Counted from the first letter of the stretch, positions 46,385-55,924 are shown. The stretch is DNA of 64,000 nucleotides from Nevskia soli DSM 19509 (GCF_000711955.1 NZ_JONR01000015.1:1-64000); one strand, 5' to 3'. Notes: generated by a model from the sequence alone, not told the origin. Translations and numbers: made by a program.

Positions 46385-47923
46385 TCAGAGCGGCGGCATC
46401 TGCCAGCCGCCACCCTTGCTCTCGAGATAGGCCATGGCGGCCAGCACCACGTCGTCGCGCCAGGGCTGGCCGACCACCTGCACGCCCAGCGGCATGCCGG
46501 AGTCCTCGCTGGAAGTCCCGACCCGCACCACGCCCGCTGGCCAGCCGGTGGTGTTGTACTGGCTGGTGTAGTTGCCGCCGGAAGGCGGGGCGTCGGGCGG
46601 ATTGACGAACTGCACCGGCACCGGACGTGCCGGTTCGGCCGAGGCGGGGCAGAGGATCAGGTCGTACTGCTCCAGCCAGGTAAGCTGCTCGCTCTTGATC
46701 GCATCCATCTCTTCCAGCAGGCGGGTGAAGTCCGCGCTCGGCAGCTCGTGGCCGTCGAGGCGCAGGCCGGGCGAAGCCTGGGTGGTGCCGTGCTTCTTCA
46801 GCATGCGGCGCATGTGGTCGCCGCCGTCGGCGCTGCTGTACTTCTGGCGGATATCGGACAGCTCCTTCATCTTAGGCGGCTGGTCCTGGGTGACCTTGCA
46901 ACCCAGGCTGGAGAAGTAGTCGGCGCTCTTCTTCACCAGCGATTGGATCTCGGACGAGGGATCCTTGATGCCGTTGGTGGTGTAGTAGGCGACGCGCAGC
47001 TTCTTCAGGTCGACCTTCGCCGGATCGCCCAGCGGCACCGGCGCCATCATCGGGTCAATGCCGTCGGGACCGGCGATGATCGACAGGATCAGGTACAGGT
47101 CGCTCACGCGTCGCGCCAGCGGGCCGGTCTCCTGGAAGTTGTCGAAGGCGCCGCCGTAGTCGACGATGTGGCCGGTGCGCGGCGAACGGCCGTAGGTCGG
47201 CTTGATGCCGGCGATGCCGTTGGCGTAGGCCGGGCCGCGGATCGAGCCGCCGTAGTCGGAGCCGATGTCGAAGAACGAGCCCGCCGCGGCGACGATGGAG
47301 CCGGCGCCGCCGGAGGAACCGGACGGGTTGTAGTTGGGCTTGTACGGGTTGTAGGTCTGGCCGTAGACCAGGTTGTAGGTGCCGCGCGCGCCGCCGCCAA
47401 GGGTGAATTCCGGCGTGTTGGTCTTGCCCAGCAGGATGCCGCCGGCCGCGCGCACCCGCGCCACCACGGTAGCGTCCTTGCCCGGCACATAGCTCTTTCG
47501 GCCGAGCGTGCCGCCGGTGCTGACCACGCCGTTGGTGTCGAACGAATCCTTGATGGTGAAGGGCACGCCGTGCAGCGGCCCCAGCGACTTGCCGGCGGCC
47601 AGCGCTTCATCGGCCTGCCTGGCCTCGGCCATGGCGCGCTCACGGCAGGTGGCGACCACGGCGTTGAGCTTGGGGTTGACCTCGTCGATGCGGGCGTAGC
47701 AGCGGGTGACCAGTTCGACCGAGGTGATCTTCCTGTCGCGGATCATCTGCGCCACTTCGACCACGGACTTGGACAGCACGTCGCCGGGCGGCAGCGCGGC
47801 GAAGGCGTTGGGCGAGAAGCGGGAGAACGCCAGCGCCGTGCCGGCCACCGCGGTGGTGCCGAGGAAGCGGCGGCGCGTCAGGCGCATCGCCGCGGGATTG
47901 CCGGTATTGGAACGTTGAGTCAT
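46385..47923 (-). CDS. Tat-exported amidase (group III)
   Basis: 512 residues from ATG 47923; ATG at residue 13 is also possible. Tat signal LTRRRFLGT (15-23). Lys125 (TIKDSFDTNG), cis-Ser203 (PSGSSGG) and Ser227 (SDYGGSIRGPA). Closest to the enzyme at 41668: both have RRMLKKHGTTQASPGL and EEMDAIKSEQLTWLEQYDLILCP-type stretches. C-terminus GGWQMPPL. First amidase after the TonB genes and the acetamidase-like gene, 38 bp downstream of the latter. Confidence 0.88.
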   Translation of the reverse strand: MTQRSNTGNPAAMRLTRRRFLGTTAVAGTALAFSRFSPNAFAALPPGDVLSKSVVEVAQMIRDRKITSVELVTRCYARIDEVNPKLNAVVATCRERAMAEARQADEALAAGKSLGPLHGVPFTIKDSFDTNGVVSTGGTLGRKSYVPGKDATVVARVRAAGGILLGKTNTPEFTLGGGARGTYNLVYGQTYNPYKPNYNPSGSSGGAGSIVAAAGSFFDIGSDYGGSIRGPAYANGIAGIKPTYGRSPRTGHIVDYGGAFDNFQETGPLARRVSDLYLILSIIAGPDGIDPMMAPVPLGDPAKVDLKKLRVAYYTTNGIKDPSSEIQSLVKKSADYFSSLGCKVTQDQPPKMKELSDIRQKYSSADGGDHMRRMLKKHGTTQASPGLRLDGHELPSADFTRLLEEMDAIKSEQLTWLEQYDLILCPASAEPARPVPVQFVNPPDAPPSGGNYTSQYNTTGWPAGVVRVGTSSEDSGMPLGVQVVGQPWRDDVVLAAMAYLESKGGGWQMPPL

Positions 47924-47961
47924 GGCCTTTGATCCTGTTCGGAAATTGGGGTGTGGCGCGC

Positions 47962-49113
47962 TCAGCCGCCGGAAGCGGTAGGGTGGTACCAGTAGGGGAA
48001 GGTCTGGTCCTTGAACAGTTTCTTCGGGACCATGGCGTGGATTCCCTTGGTGCCGTCGACCACCTGGGTGACGTGGAAATCGACGCCGATGCTGGACAGG
48101 GCGAAGGCGTGGGCGAAATCCAGGCCCATGCGTTCCTCGAGGAAGGTGTTGTTCTCGCGGATCGCCTTCTTCATCGCCTCTTCCAGGTTCGGATCCAGGC
48201 CGAAGTTGATGAAGTGCGTCGGCGTCTCGGCGCGCGGCGCGTCGATCTTCACGCCCTTGTGCAGGATGAATTGCAGGATCGCCGTGTTGGCGGTCTCGAT
48301 GGCGGTGACGGTGACTTCGCCGTCGCCCTGGCCGCCGTGCGCGTCGCCGGTGAAGAAGCGCGCGCCCGGAGCGAAGACCGGCAGGTACAGCGTGGTGCCG
48401 GTGACCAGCTCCTTGCAGTCCAGGTTGCCGCCGTAGGGACCGGGCGGACTGCTGCGCGGGTTGGCGCCGAAGGAGGCGTCGGGCTGCACGCCCATCACGC
48501 CCATGAACGGACCGAGCGGCACTTCGATGCCCTTGTCGAACACGCCGACGTGGCGCTTCTGGTCGATCATCACCACCTTGTAGAACGGTGCCGGCACTTC
48601 GTCGGGAATGCCGCCGGAGCCGCCGCGCTCCGACACCACGCCATACGGAATGCGCGGCTTCACCGAGAGCATGCGGATTTCCAGCATGTCGCCGGGCTCT
48701 GCGCCCTCGACGTTGATCGGACCGACCAGGATGTGGCCGGTCTTGATATCGCCGTTGCGCGGCGTCTCCTTCAGCACCTTGGCGGTTTCCGCCAGGCCCG
48801 GAGCGGTGGCCAGCGTGTAGGGAATCTTCTCCTCCGCCAGCCACTGGTCGGGGTCCTTGTCGCCCCAGCGGTTGCCGCCGCCGGTGTCGATCTTCACCGT
48901 CTCGCCCGACTTGATGGTCAGGATCGGCGCCTTGTCCGCCGGGAAGTTGCCGATGACGGCGTTCTCCGGCGTCAGCTTGACGTAGTGGTCGTAGTGCGGC
49001 TCCGCCTGCGCGGCGAGGGGGCCGCCCAGCAGGCAGAGCAATGCCGCGCCGATGCCGATGCGGCGGAAAGTACTACGCGCTGTCTGGTTCGTGTTCTTGT
49101 TCTGGATATTCAT
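47962..49113 (-). CDS. Exported acetamidase/formamidase family protein
   Basis: 383 residues. An N-terminal hydrophobic signal ends in AQA (about 37). The FmdA/AmdA family fold is unrelated to AS amidases. Motifs: HILVGPINVEGAEPGDMLEI, the metal-binding loop FTGDAHGGQGDGEV, and THFINFGLDPNLEEAMKKA. Known members release ammonia from formamide or acetamide in the cytoplasm. An exported copy within this operon suggests that small amides are hydrolysed in the periplasm. Length and motifs are complete. Confidence 0.88.
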   Translation of the reverse strand: MNIQNKNTNQTARSTFRRIGIGAALLCLLGGPLAAQAEPHYDHYVKLTPENAVIGNFPADKAPILTIKSGETVKIDTGGGNRWGDKDPDQWLAEEKIPYTLATAPGLAETAKVLKETPRNGDIKTGHILVGPINVEGAEPGDMLEIRMLSVKPRIPYGVVSERGGSGGIPDEVPAPFYKVVMIDQKRHVGVFDKGIEVPLGPFMGVMGVQPDASFGANPRSSPPGPYGGNLDCKELVTGTTLYLPVFAPGARFFTGDAHGGQGDGEVTVTAIETANTAILQFILHKGVKIDAPRAETPTHFINFGLDPNLEEAMKKAIRENNTFLEERMGLDFAHAFALSSIGVDFHVTQVVDGTKGIHAMVPKKLFKDQTFPYWYHPTASGG

Positions 49114-49166
49114 CGAAGGTCCGTTTGATCTGGTTATGGCCTGGTTGTGTCGATGCGGTTGCGTGA

Positions 49167-50957
49167 TCAGCTCTGCGGCGTCGGCGCGCCCTGCAGCCGG
49201 GTCAGTTCCGCCTGCCACTTCTCCAGCGCGCGGCGGCCCTCTTCGGCGGTGAGCTTTTCGGCTCCCGGGTGGGCAAGAGGGCCGCCTCGGGCGATGGCAC
49301 TGGACAGTTCGCCGATGGCCTCGCCGAGGTCGGCCCGGTACCTGGCCAGACGCTCCTGGTCGAGGCGGTCGCCGGCCAGCGTCGGCAGCAGCAGGTTGTG
49401 GTAGCGCGAATGGTTGTAGACGAGGTAGGCGAGGGCGGCCTGGTGCGCGGCGTTCGGCTGCAACTCGGCGAAGCGCCGCGCCAGCGGCAGCTGCTGTTCC
49501 ATCGAGTCCAGCGCCAGCTGTGCTTCGCCGCGTGCCTGCTCTTCCTGACCCTGCTGGTAGAGCTGCTGCGCACGCGCCATGCGGCCCACATAGTTGCTGC
49601 CCGGTCCCTGCCATAGCGCCACGGCGCCGGCGGTGAGCAGCGCCATCGGCGCGACGAAATACAGGGTATGCCGCAGCAGCACCGGGCCGGCGCCCAGGCC
49701 GCCGCCGGAGCTCCACCAGGACAGCGCGTTCTGCGCCGTCGCGCCGGACGGCTCGGGCGGCGCCAGGTTCTCGCGGTTCTGCTGATGGCGCAGCTTCCAG
49801 ATGAAGCCGTCGAAGTAGTAGTGCAGCAGGGTCGAGGTGAAGCCCAGCGCCATCACGATCGACATCAGCCAGCGGCCGCCGTGGGTGCCGGTGAGCGTTT
49901 CGCCGTAGGCCAGGCACAGCGCGACGTAGCCGGCCGCCGCCAGCAGTCCGCCGCGCAGGTGCAGCCGCTTGAACAGGCCGGCCCGTGCGCGGCCCGGACG
50001 TGCGGCGATGCTGCGGTTATAGCGCCATACGATGGCCAGGTACTGCGTCATGTGCACGATGCCGATGGCGGCGAAGCCGGCCTTGAAGGTCCAGCCCGGC
50101 GCCAGGCCCTGCATCAGCGTGTTCGGCACATAGCTCAGGTACATCACGCAGAAGGTGATGGCGAACAGCGCCAGCTTGGCGGCGCTGATGAAGTAGCCCT
50201 GGCGGCGGCACCACAGCAGGTAGGCGGTATAGGCCAGCGTTGCCGCGCCCGCCAGCAAGCCGCTGCAAATGGTGAGGGCGTGAATGGCGCCCGGCGGCAC
50301 CGCCAGTGCCAGCGATGCGCCGACAGTGCGGTAGAGGTCTTCCAGGATGCCGGGCAGCCATTCGCTGCTGGAGGCCATGATGAAGATGAACCAGGCGGCG
50401 CAGAGTAGCAGGTCCATGCGCGCCGCCAGGCGCCGCGGCGCTGCGTTGTGGCGGTCGTAGATGCGCATGAAGCCGTAGTGCTGCATCAGGAAGTGGTACG
50501 GATCCCACAGCGCCAGCAGGATGAACAGGTAGAGGAAGTTCTCCACCGGCACATCCTTCGCCGCCATGTAGCCGAGCACCCCGGCGGAGAAGGCCAGCGG
50601 CAGCAGCGGTCCGAGCAGGAAGGTCCACTTGAAGCGGTGGAACAGGTCGACGTCGCCGTAGATGCGGATGAAGGTCGGCAGGTGGTGCGCCACCGTCATC
50701 ACCATGTGCACCAGGATGATTGCGGCCACGGCGCTTTCCGCGCCCAGCATGCCGAAGCCGAGCAGCGCCACCGCCAGCACCAGCAGCGGCGCGGCGATGA
50801 TGAACAGCGCGTCCTGCACCGGATCGAGAATCCAGTTCTGCGCCGGCCGCATGGCGCGGGTCACGTCAGCGGCTGGCGTCATGACCAGGGCCGGTCCGGG
50901 AAAGGCATCCTGCATCGCTGCGGCGAAGAGGCTTTCCGGGTTGCCCTGTTCGGCCAT
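49167..50957 (-). CDS. Polytopic membrane protein of unknown function
   Basis: 596 residues from ATG 50957. About 9-11 hydrophobic helices in the first 440 residues, including LDPVQDALFIIAAPLLVLAVALLGF, HMVMTVAHHLPTFIRIYGD and WDPYHFLMQHYGFMRIYDRH. These hold several conserved-looking His (VAHH, HF, HYGF, HMTQY, HYYFDGFIWK). Such His sets in membranes suggest a metal or redox enzyme, but I cannot name the family. The C-terminal 130 residues are helical and rich in Gln/Ala/Glu, TPR-like. It lies between the TPR gene and the acetamidase gene in the operon. Confidence 0.75.
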   Translation of the reverse strand: MAEQGNPESLFAAAMQDAFPGPALVMTPAADVTRAMRPAQNWILDPVQDALFIIAAPLLVLAVALLGFGMLGAESAVAAIILVHMVMTVAHHLPTFIRIYGDVDLFHRFKWTFLLGPLLPLAFSAGVLGYMAAKDVPVENFLYLFILLALWDPYHFLMQHYGFMRIYDRHNAAPRRLAARMDLLLCAAWFIFIMASSSEWLPGILEDLYRTVGASLALAVPPGAIHALTICSGLLAGAATLAYTAYLLWCRRQGYFISAAKLALFAITFCVMYLSYVPNTLMQGLAPGWTFKAGFAAIGIVHMTQYLAIVWRYNRSIAARPGRARAGLFKRLHLRGGLLAAAGYVALCLAYGETLTGTHGGRWLMSIVMALGFTSTLLHYYFDGFIWKLRHQQNRENLAPPEPSGATAQNALSWWSSGGGLGAGPVLLRHTLYFVAPMALLTAGAVALWQGPGSNYVGRMARAQQLYQQGQEEQARGEAQLALDSMEQQLPLARRFAELQPNAAHQAALAYLVYNHSRYHNLLLPTLAGDRLDQERLARYRADLGEAIGELSSAIARGGPLAHPGAEKLTAEEGRRALEKWQAELTRLQGAPTPQS

Positions 50958-51080
50958 GGCGCGTTCAGCGACCGAAACTGCCGCCGGCCGCTGCCGGGTA
51001 CGCCCGGGCGGCGAGGGTAAAGCCGGCACGCCGTGGCCCGGCGGCCGCTTTACCAAAGGCCCCTTGCATAGCCCTGATCA

Positions 51081-52487
51081 TCAGCTCTTGCCGTTGGCCT
51101 GAGCCGGGGCTGCGGCGGTCGGGGCGCCGGACGCCTGCTGCGGTTGCAGCACACGCATCCATTCGCTGGCCTGCTGCCTGGTCTCGTCGTAGGTCGCCGC
51201 CTTCTGCAGCATGGTCATCGCGCCCTTGAGGTCCTCCGAGCGGTAGTCCGCCACGGCGATGCGGAAGTAGGCCTCGCCGGGCCGCTTCAGGCCGCCCTTC
51301 TCCAGTGCATGCTCGAGCATGCTCTTGGAATCATTCCAGCGTTCCTGGTCGCCGTACATGGCGCCGAGGCGGAAGTAGTACTCGCCGCGGTCGGACATGG
51401 CCGCCAGCTTCTTCAGCGTATCCTCGGCCTTCTCGCTTTCGCGGGCATTGATCCAGGCATTGGAGACCAGTTCCAGCGTCGCCTCGTTGCTCGGCATCTT
51501 GTTGCTGGCGATGGAGGTGTCGATCAGCTGCGCCGCCTTGAGCGGCTCGCCCAGCATCATGTAGGTGCTGTACAGGTTCTGGATGTCCTCCGGCTTGTCC
51601 AGCATGCCCTGCCGGTCGGCCAGGGCCAGCACCGCGGTGGCCTTGCCCTCGTCGTTGAGCTGCAACAGCACGCCGGAGAGCTGCTTCCAGTAGTCCGGCT
51701 TGTTGGGCGCCATGGCGATGAGCTGGATCAGCGTGTCGGTGCAGGCCTGGAAGTCCTTCATCTCGTACTGGATGCCGAGCTTGAACTGGACCCAGGACTC
51801 CTTCGGCTCCTTGGCCTGCGCCAGCGCCAGGTTGGCCTGCTCCAGCGCTTCCGGGTAACGCTTGCGTTCCGCCATGGCGCTGGCCAGGAACATGCGCGAA
51901 TCCGGCGTGATCACATTGCAGGTGGTGGCGAAGTAGGTCTGCAGCGCCGCGATGCCCTGGTCATACTGGTTGTTGGCGATGTAGATCTGGCCGAGCATGT
52001 ACTGCGTCTGGTCGGCCGTCTCCTTGGGCAGGGCGTTGTAGGACAGCGACTTGGTGAAGTACTCCGTGGCATTGCCGTAGTCGTTCTTGCCGGCGTAGAT
52101 CGCGCCCAGGTTGTAGTAGATGAAAGCCTTGTCGTAGTCGGTGCCGCGGGTGGTCAGCTCCTTCAGCTTGTCGATCGCCTCGTCGGTCTTCTTCTGCGAC
52201 ATCAGCGCGGTGGCTTTCTGCAAGCCGGCGAAAGTCAGCTCGCTGATGTTGTCGCTCGAAGGAGCCGACGAATGCGGCGCGGCCGCGCCGGCGGTGGCCC
52301 CGGCTCCCTTGGCGCCCTTGACCGGCGCGACGGGAGCCGCCGGCGCGCATTCCGCGGCCAGTGCTGCATGCAGGGGCGTCAGGCTTGCGCCCATGGCGCA
52401 GGCGGCGGCCAGCCAACGGCCCAGGCGAAGGCCGGGGCGTGTGATCTGAGCGGAAGTCGGGCGGGGCGTCATGTCGTGGTGGGGCAT
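51081..52487 (-). CDS. Tetratricopeptide-repeat protein of TonB system
   Basis: 468 residues. The signal-like N-terminus is LGRWLAAACAMGAS...LHAALAA. Then about nine TPR-like helix pairs from residue 90 on (AFIYYNLGAIYAGKNDYGNATEYF, SWVQFKLGIQYEMKDF, YFRLGAMYGDQERWNDS). A TPR gene directly after tonB is standard in Vibrio-type TonB2 clusters, where it supports the complex in the periplasm. Its ATG overlaps the tonB stop (TAATG). Confidence 0.85.
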   Translation of the reverse strand: MPHHDMTPRPTSAQITRPGLRLGRWLAAACAMGASLTPLHAALAAECAPAAPVAPVKGAKGAGATAGAAAPHSSAPSSDNISELTFAGLQKATALMSQKKTDEAIDKLKELTTRGTDYDKAFIYYNLGAIYAGKNDYGNATEYFTKSLSYNALPKETADQTQYMLGQIYIANNQYDQGIAALQTYFATTCNVITPDSRMFLASAMAERKRYPEALEQANLALAQAKEPKESWVQFKLGIQYEMKDFQACTDTLIQLIAMAPNKPDYWKQLSGVLLQLNDEGKATAVLALADRQGMLDKPEDIQNLYSTYMMLGEPLKAAQLIDTSIASNKMPSNEATLELVSNAWINARESEKAEDTLKKLAAMSDRGEYYFRLGAMYGDQERWNDSKSMLEHALEKGGLKRPGEAYFRIAVADYRSEDLKGAMTMLQKAATYDETRQQASEWMRVLQPQQASGAPTAAAPAQANGKS

Positions 52488-53179
52488 TAGCTGTTGTTGA
52501 GGTTGAACTCGATCTTCTGCACGGCGTGGAACTCCACGGCCTTGCCGTCGACGACTTTCGGCTTGAAGCGCCATTTCTGGATGGCGGTAACGGCCGCGGC
52601 TTCGAACACGCCCTTGGGCTTGGCGCCGACCACGCGCGCACCGTGCACACTGCCGTCCGCCGCGACGGTGACGTCGATGTCGACCCAGCCGCTGACGCCG
52701 GCGCGGCGCGCTTCCACCGGGAAGGCCGGCGGGATGCGCTGCAGCGGGATCAGGTCGCTGTCCATCTGGCCGATGCCTGGGCCGGAGGCGGGGCCGCCGA
52801 CGCCGGTGTTGAGGCCGAGGTTGGTGGGCATGGAGATCGCCGGGCCGGTGGCGCTGGCGGAGACGTCGACCTGGATCTTCGACGGCGGCGGCGGCTGTTG
52901 CGGAGGCGGCGGGGGCGTGGGCTTGTGCCGCTCGACCGTCGGCGGCTCGACGTCGTGCTTGAGGCGCACGAAATCGACCGTCGGCAGGTTCTCGATCTTG
53001 TTGACGCCATGCCCGGTGTAATGGATCACCGAGTACATCAGCCAGAACAGGGCCAGCGAGGCACAGGCGGACAGCGCCAGCGCGCTGAACCAGCGCACCT
53101 GGAAGCGGGCGGAACCGAGGTCCAGCGCCGCTGTGTGGGCGCTGTGGCCTTCTTCATAGGATCGGACGGCGACTTGCAT
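52487..53179 (-). CDS. tonB: TonB energy-transducing protein
   Basis: 230 residues from ATG 53179. Short cytoplasmic N-terminus, one membrane helix (about 40-60, WFSALALSACASLALFWLMY), a proline-rich linker with KPTPPPPPQQ, and a C-terminal TonB domain: RIPPAFPVEARRAGVSGWVDIDV and VTAIQKWRFKP. It links the proton-motive-force complex to outer-membrane receptors. Neighbours exbD-exbD-exbB make a dedicated system for the receptors at 56801 and 60037. Confidence 0.95.
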   Translation of the reverse strand: MQVAVRSYEEGHSAHTAALDLGSARFQVRWFSALALSACASLALFWLMYSVIHYTGHGVNKIENLPTVDFVRLKHDVEPPTVERHKPTPPPPPQQPPPPSKIQVDVSASATGPAISMPTNLGLNTGVGGPASGPGIGQMDSDLIPLQRIPPAFPVEARRAGVSGWVDIDVTVAADGSVHGARVVGAKPKGVFEAAAVTAIQKWRFKPKVVDGKAVEFHAVQKIEFNLNNS

Positions 53180-53183
53180 GTGC

Positions 53184-53600
53184 TCAACTCCCCACGGGCG
53201 GTGCGGCTGCGATGGAAACTTCACCGATGCCGCCGAGCTTGACTTCGTCCATCACCTTGGTGAGGGCGCCGGTCTGCGAGGCCTTGTCGGCGATGACGAC
53301 GACGGTGTCGTCCGGGCGTTCGATGTGCAGGCTTTCGATCAGTCCGCGCACTTCGCGGATGTCGACGCGGCGCTTGTCCATCCAGATTTCGCCATTGGGA
53401 CGGATGGCGATGAGGATGTTGCCGGACTCCTTGTGTTCCGCGGTGAGCGCCTGCGGGCGCGTCACGTTGATGCCGGATTCCTTGACGAAGGAGGTGGTGA
53501 TGATGAAGAAGATGAGCAGGTTGAGGACGAAGTCGAGCATCGGCGCGAGGTCGATGCCGGTCTCCTCCGATTCAACCGTGGCGTGGCGTCTGGATAGCAT
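53184..53600 (-). CDS. exbD: ExbD-type TonB complex subunit (second copy)
   Basis: 138 residues. A single N-terminal membrane helix carries the proton-linked Asp in LAPMLDFVLNLLIFFII, with a small periplasmic domain ending KLGGIGEVSIAA. Direct paralogue of the next gene, 24 bp away. Two ExbD genes in one TonB operon suggest a heteromeric ExbD pair. Confidence 0.93.
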   Translation of the reverse strand: MLSRRHATVESEETGIDLAPMLDFVLNLLIFFIITTSFVKESGINVTRPQALTAEHKESGNILIAIRPNGEIWMDKRRVDIREVRGLIESLHIERPDDTVVVIADKASQTGALTKVMDEVKLGGIGEVSIAAAPPVGS

Positions 53601-53624
53601 GGCTGGCGGTTTCCGTTGGACCCG

Positions 53625-54038
53625 TTAACTCTTCGAAGCGGCGATGGAGACGTTCTGCACGCCGCCCTGCCGCGCTTGGTCGATGACGTCGACCAGGATG
53701 CCGGTCGGCGCCGCCTGGTCGGCCGCCACCACCACCGGATCGTCGGGGCGCTGCGAGTGCAGGCGCTCGATGTTGGCGCGCACCGAACGCTGGTCGATGA
53801 TCTTGTGGTCGACGATGATCTGGCCGTCGCCGGAGATGGCGATGACGATGCTGCTCGATTCCTTCTGTTCCGCCTTGGAGGCGTTCGGCCGGCTGACGGT
53901 GATGCCCAGCTCCTTCATGAACACCGCGGTGATGATGAAAAAGATCAGCAGGTTGAGGACGAAGTCCAGCATCGGCGCGAGGTCGATGCCGGTCGTCTCT
54001 TCCATGTGGTGTGTTGCGTGGTTGGTGCGCAGGCGCAT
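53625..54038 (-). CDS. exbD: ExbD-type TonB complex subunit (first copy)
   Basis: 137 residues from ATG 54038, which overlaps the exbB region by abutting its stop. Same layout: GIDLAPMLDFVLNLLIFFIITAVF with the essential Asp, then a periplasmic domain with SRPNASKAEQKES and VVVAADQAAPTGILVDVIDQAR. It shares the helix almost exactly with the other copy but differs in the periplasmic part. Confidence 0.93.
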   Translation of the reverse strand: MRLRTNHATHHMEETTGIDLAPMLDFVLNLLIFFIITAVFMKELGITVSRPNASKAEQKESSSIVIAISGDGQIIVDHKIIDQRSVRANIERLHSQRPDDPVVVAADQAAPTGILVDVIDQARQGGVQNVSIAASKS

Positions 54039-54039
54039 G

Positions 54040-54564
54040 TCAGTACTGGAATTTGTCGGCGAGCCGCTCGGTCTCACGGCTGACGCGGCGGCGGAAGTAG
54101 AAGTTGGGATAGAGGCCGGTGATGCTCACCGCCAGTCCCGAGAGGGTGCAGATCATCGCTTCGGAGACGCCGTTGGCCATCGAGCGGGCGTCGGCCGAAC
54201 CGCGGGCCGCCATCGCGTCGAACACGTTGAGCATGCCGGTCACGGTGCCGAGCAGTCCCAGCAGGGGACACAGCGGCACCAGTACGCGCAGCAGGGGCAG
54301 GTTGGCCGACATCCCGGCGTTGAGCCGGGAGATCATCGCCTTGCGCACCTGGTGCGCGGTCCAGCTCATGTGCTCGGTGCGGGCCTCCCAGGCCGCGAGC
54401 AGGCGTTCGGCCTGCCGCGGCAACACGCTGCTGAAGTACCACCAGCGCTCGATCACGATCGACCACATGATCAGGCAGGCCGCGAAGATCAGGGTCACCA
54501 CGAAGCCGCCGAGCTCGACCATGTCGCGGAACGCCAGCAGTGGGGCCAGCAGTGCGTCATGCAT
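54040..54564 (-). CDS. exbB: ExbB/TolQ-family proton channel protein
   Basis: 174 residues. Three membrane helices: VTLIFAACLIMWSIVIERWWYF, then PLCPLLGLLGTVTGMLNVFDAM and MICTLSGLAVSITGLYPNFYF. Short ExbB form, as in ExbB2 of Vibrio TonB2. It forms the proton channel with ExbD. Its ATG lies 8 bp inside the end of the upstream large ExbB-like gene. Confidence 0.93.
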   Translation of the reverse strand: MHDALLAPLLAFRDMVELGGFVVTLIFAACLIMWSIVIERWWYFSSVLPRQAERLLAAWEARTEHMSWTAHQVRKAMISRLNAGMSANLPLLRVLVPLCPLLGLLGTVTGMLNVFDAMAARGSADARSMANGVSEAMICTLSGLAVSITGLYPNFYFRRRVSRETERLADKFQY

Positions 54565-55924
54565 GCTGCGCGCCCTCCAGGCGGCCGGCCAGCAGGCCGG
54601 TGCTCTGCTCGTCGATGATCTGCATGATCGAGCGGGACATCGAGGTGAGCCAGGCATTGGCGAACAGCAGCGGGATGGCGATGCCCAGGCCCAGCACGGT
54701 GGCGATCATCGCCTGCGAGATACCCGCCGCCATCAGCTTGGGATCGCTGGAGCCGGATTCGGTGATGCTCTGGAAGGTGATGATCATGCCCACCACCGTT
54801 CCGATCAGGCCGAGCAGCGGGCCGGCGGCGATGGCCAGGCGCAGGAAGGACTGGAACCGCTCCAGGTTCGGCGCTTCCTTCAGCACCGCTTCGGAGATGC
54901 GCAGTTCCACCACCTCGGCGTTCTCCTCCAGGCGGCGGGCGTCGCCCTGGAAGGTGGCCAGCACGCGGCCCAGCGGGTTGTCGGTCCTGGGGCTCGCCAG
55001 GTTGTGCAGCTGGCTCTTCACCTTGGTGCGGACCAGCACCAGGTAGACCAGCTGGTAGATGGCCAGGGCGGCGCCGATGATGCCGACGGTGAGAATGATG
55101 TAGCCCACTTCATGGCCGCGCTGGATGCGCTCCAGCAGGTTCGGGCGCAGCGAGTAGATGGTCAGCAGGGTGCCGCGGGTCGGATCGACCACCGACTTGA
55201 CGTAACCCGTATGCGCCTGCTCCAGGTTTTTCGCGGCGCTCTCGAAGCGCGCACCGGGCTGGCGCGCCATGATCGACAGCTGCTTCTCGTTGGGCATGTA
55301 GGCCAGGTACTTGCCGCCGGTGGTGGCGCTGAACGATCCGACGCGCACCACGGTGGCATCGACCGGTGCGCCGCCGGGGCTGACCACCTTGGTCTTGAAG
55401 CGCTCGACCTTGCCGCTCTCGGTCATCTCGCGCTGCAGCTCGAACCAGAAGCGCTCGAGGTCCAGCGTCGACGGCAGCTCCTTGGACTGCGACAGCTTGG
55501 TGACGAAGTCCTCGCGGTCGGGGTACTGCGCGCTGATGATCGAGGTGCGCACCACGGTGGAGAAATCGTTGGAGACCTGGCGCACCACGCCAAACAGCTC
55601 GCCCAGGTTGCCGCTGTGCGCTTCGAGCTGTCCCTGCAGTTCGCCGATCTTCTTCTCGTTGCCGTCGAAGGCGGCGGACATCTCGGCGCCGCGCTTCTTC
55701 TCGGCGGCCAGCTGTGCCTGGGCTTCCGCCATCAGGGCCTTCTGCTTGTCGTGCTGGGCCTGGAAGATGGCTTCGCGCTCGGCGTTGGCCTGGTCTTCGT
55801 GCTGGTGCACGGCCTTGGTCTGTTCCAGCAGGTCGTCGAGGCTGGCTGGGCCGGCCGCGAAGGCGCTGGAAGCGAGGGAGATGACTGCCGTGGCGAACAC
55901 GGTTGCGATGAGGGCGCGGGACAT
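54557..55924 (-). CDS. TtpC-like large ExbB-family protein
   Basis: 455 residues. Signal peptide (1-23, AFA), a periplasmic coiled coil (about 30-110, rich in Gln/Glu/Lys/Ala), a periplasmic domain (about 115-265), a membrane helix (IILTVGIIGAALAIYQLVYLVLV), and a C-terminal MotA/TolQ/ExbB channel domain with AAGPLLGLIGTVVGMI and ATVLGLGIAIPLLFANAWL. In Vibrio, TtpC of this form is an essential fourth component of TonB2 systems. TAATG coupling with the upstream gene. Confidence 0.9.
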   Translation of the reverse strand: MSRALIATVFATAVISLASSAFAAGPASLDDLLEQTKAVHQHEDQANAEREAIFQAQHDKQKALMAEAQAQLAAEKKRGAEMSAAFDGNEKKIGELQGQLEAHSGNLGELFGVVRQVSNDFSTVVRTSIISAQYPDREDFVTKLSQSKELPSTLDLERFWFELQREMTESGKVERFKTKVVSPGGAPVDATVVRVGSFSATTGGKYLAYMPNEKQLSIMARQPGARFESAAKNLEQAHTGYVKSVVDPTRGTLLTIYSLRPNLLERIQRGHEVGYIILTVGIIGAALAIYQLVYLVLVRTKVKSQLHNLASPRTDNPLGRVLATFQGDARRLEENAEVVELRISEAVLKEAPNLERFQSFLRLAIAAGPLLGLIGTVVGMIITFQSITESGSSDPKLMAAGISQAMIATVLGLGIAIPLLFANAWLTSMSRSIMQIIDEQSTGLLAGRLEGAQHA

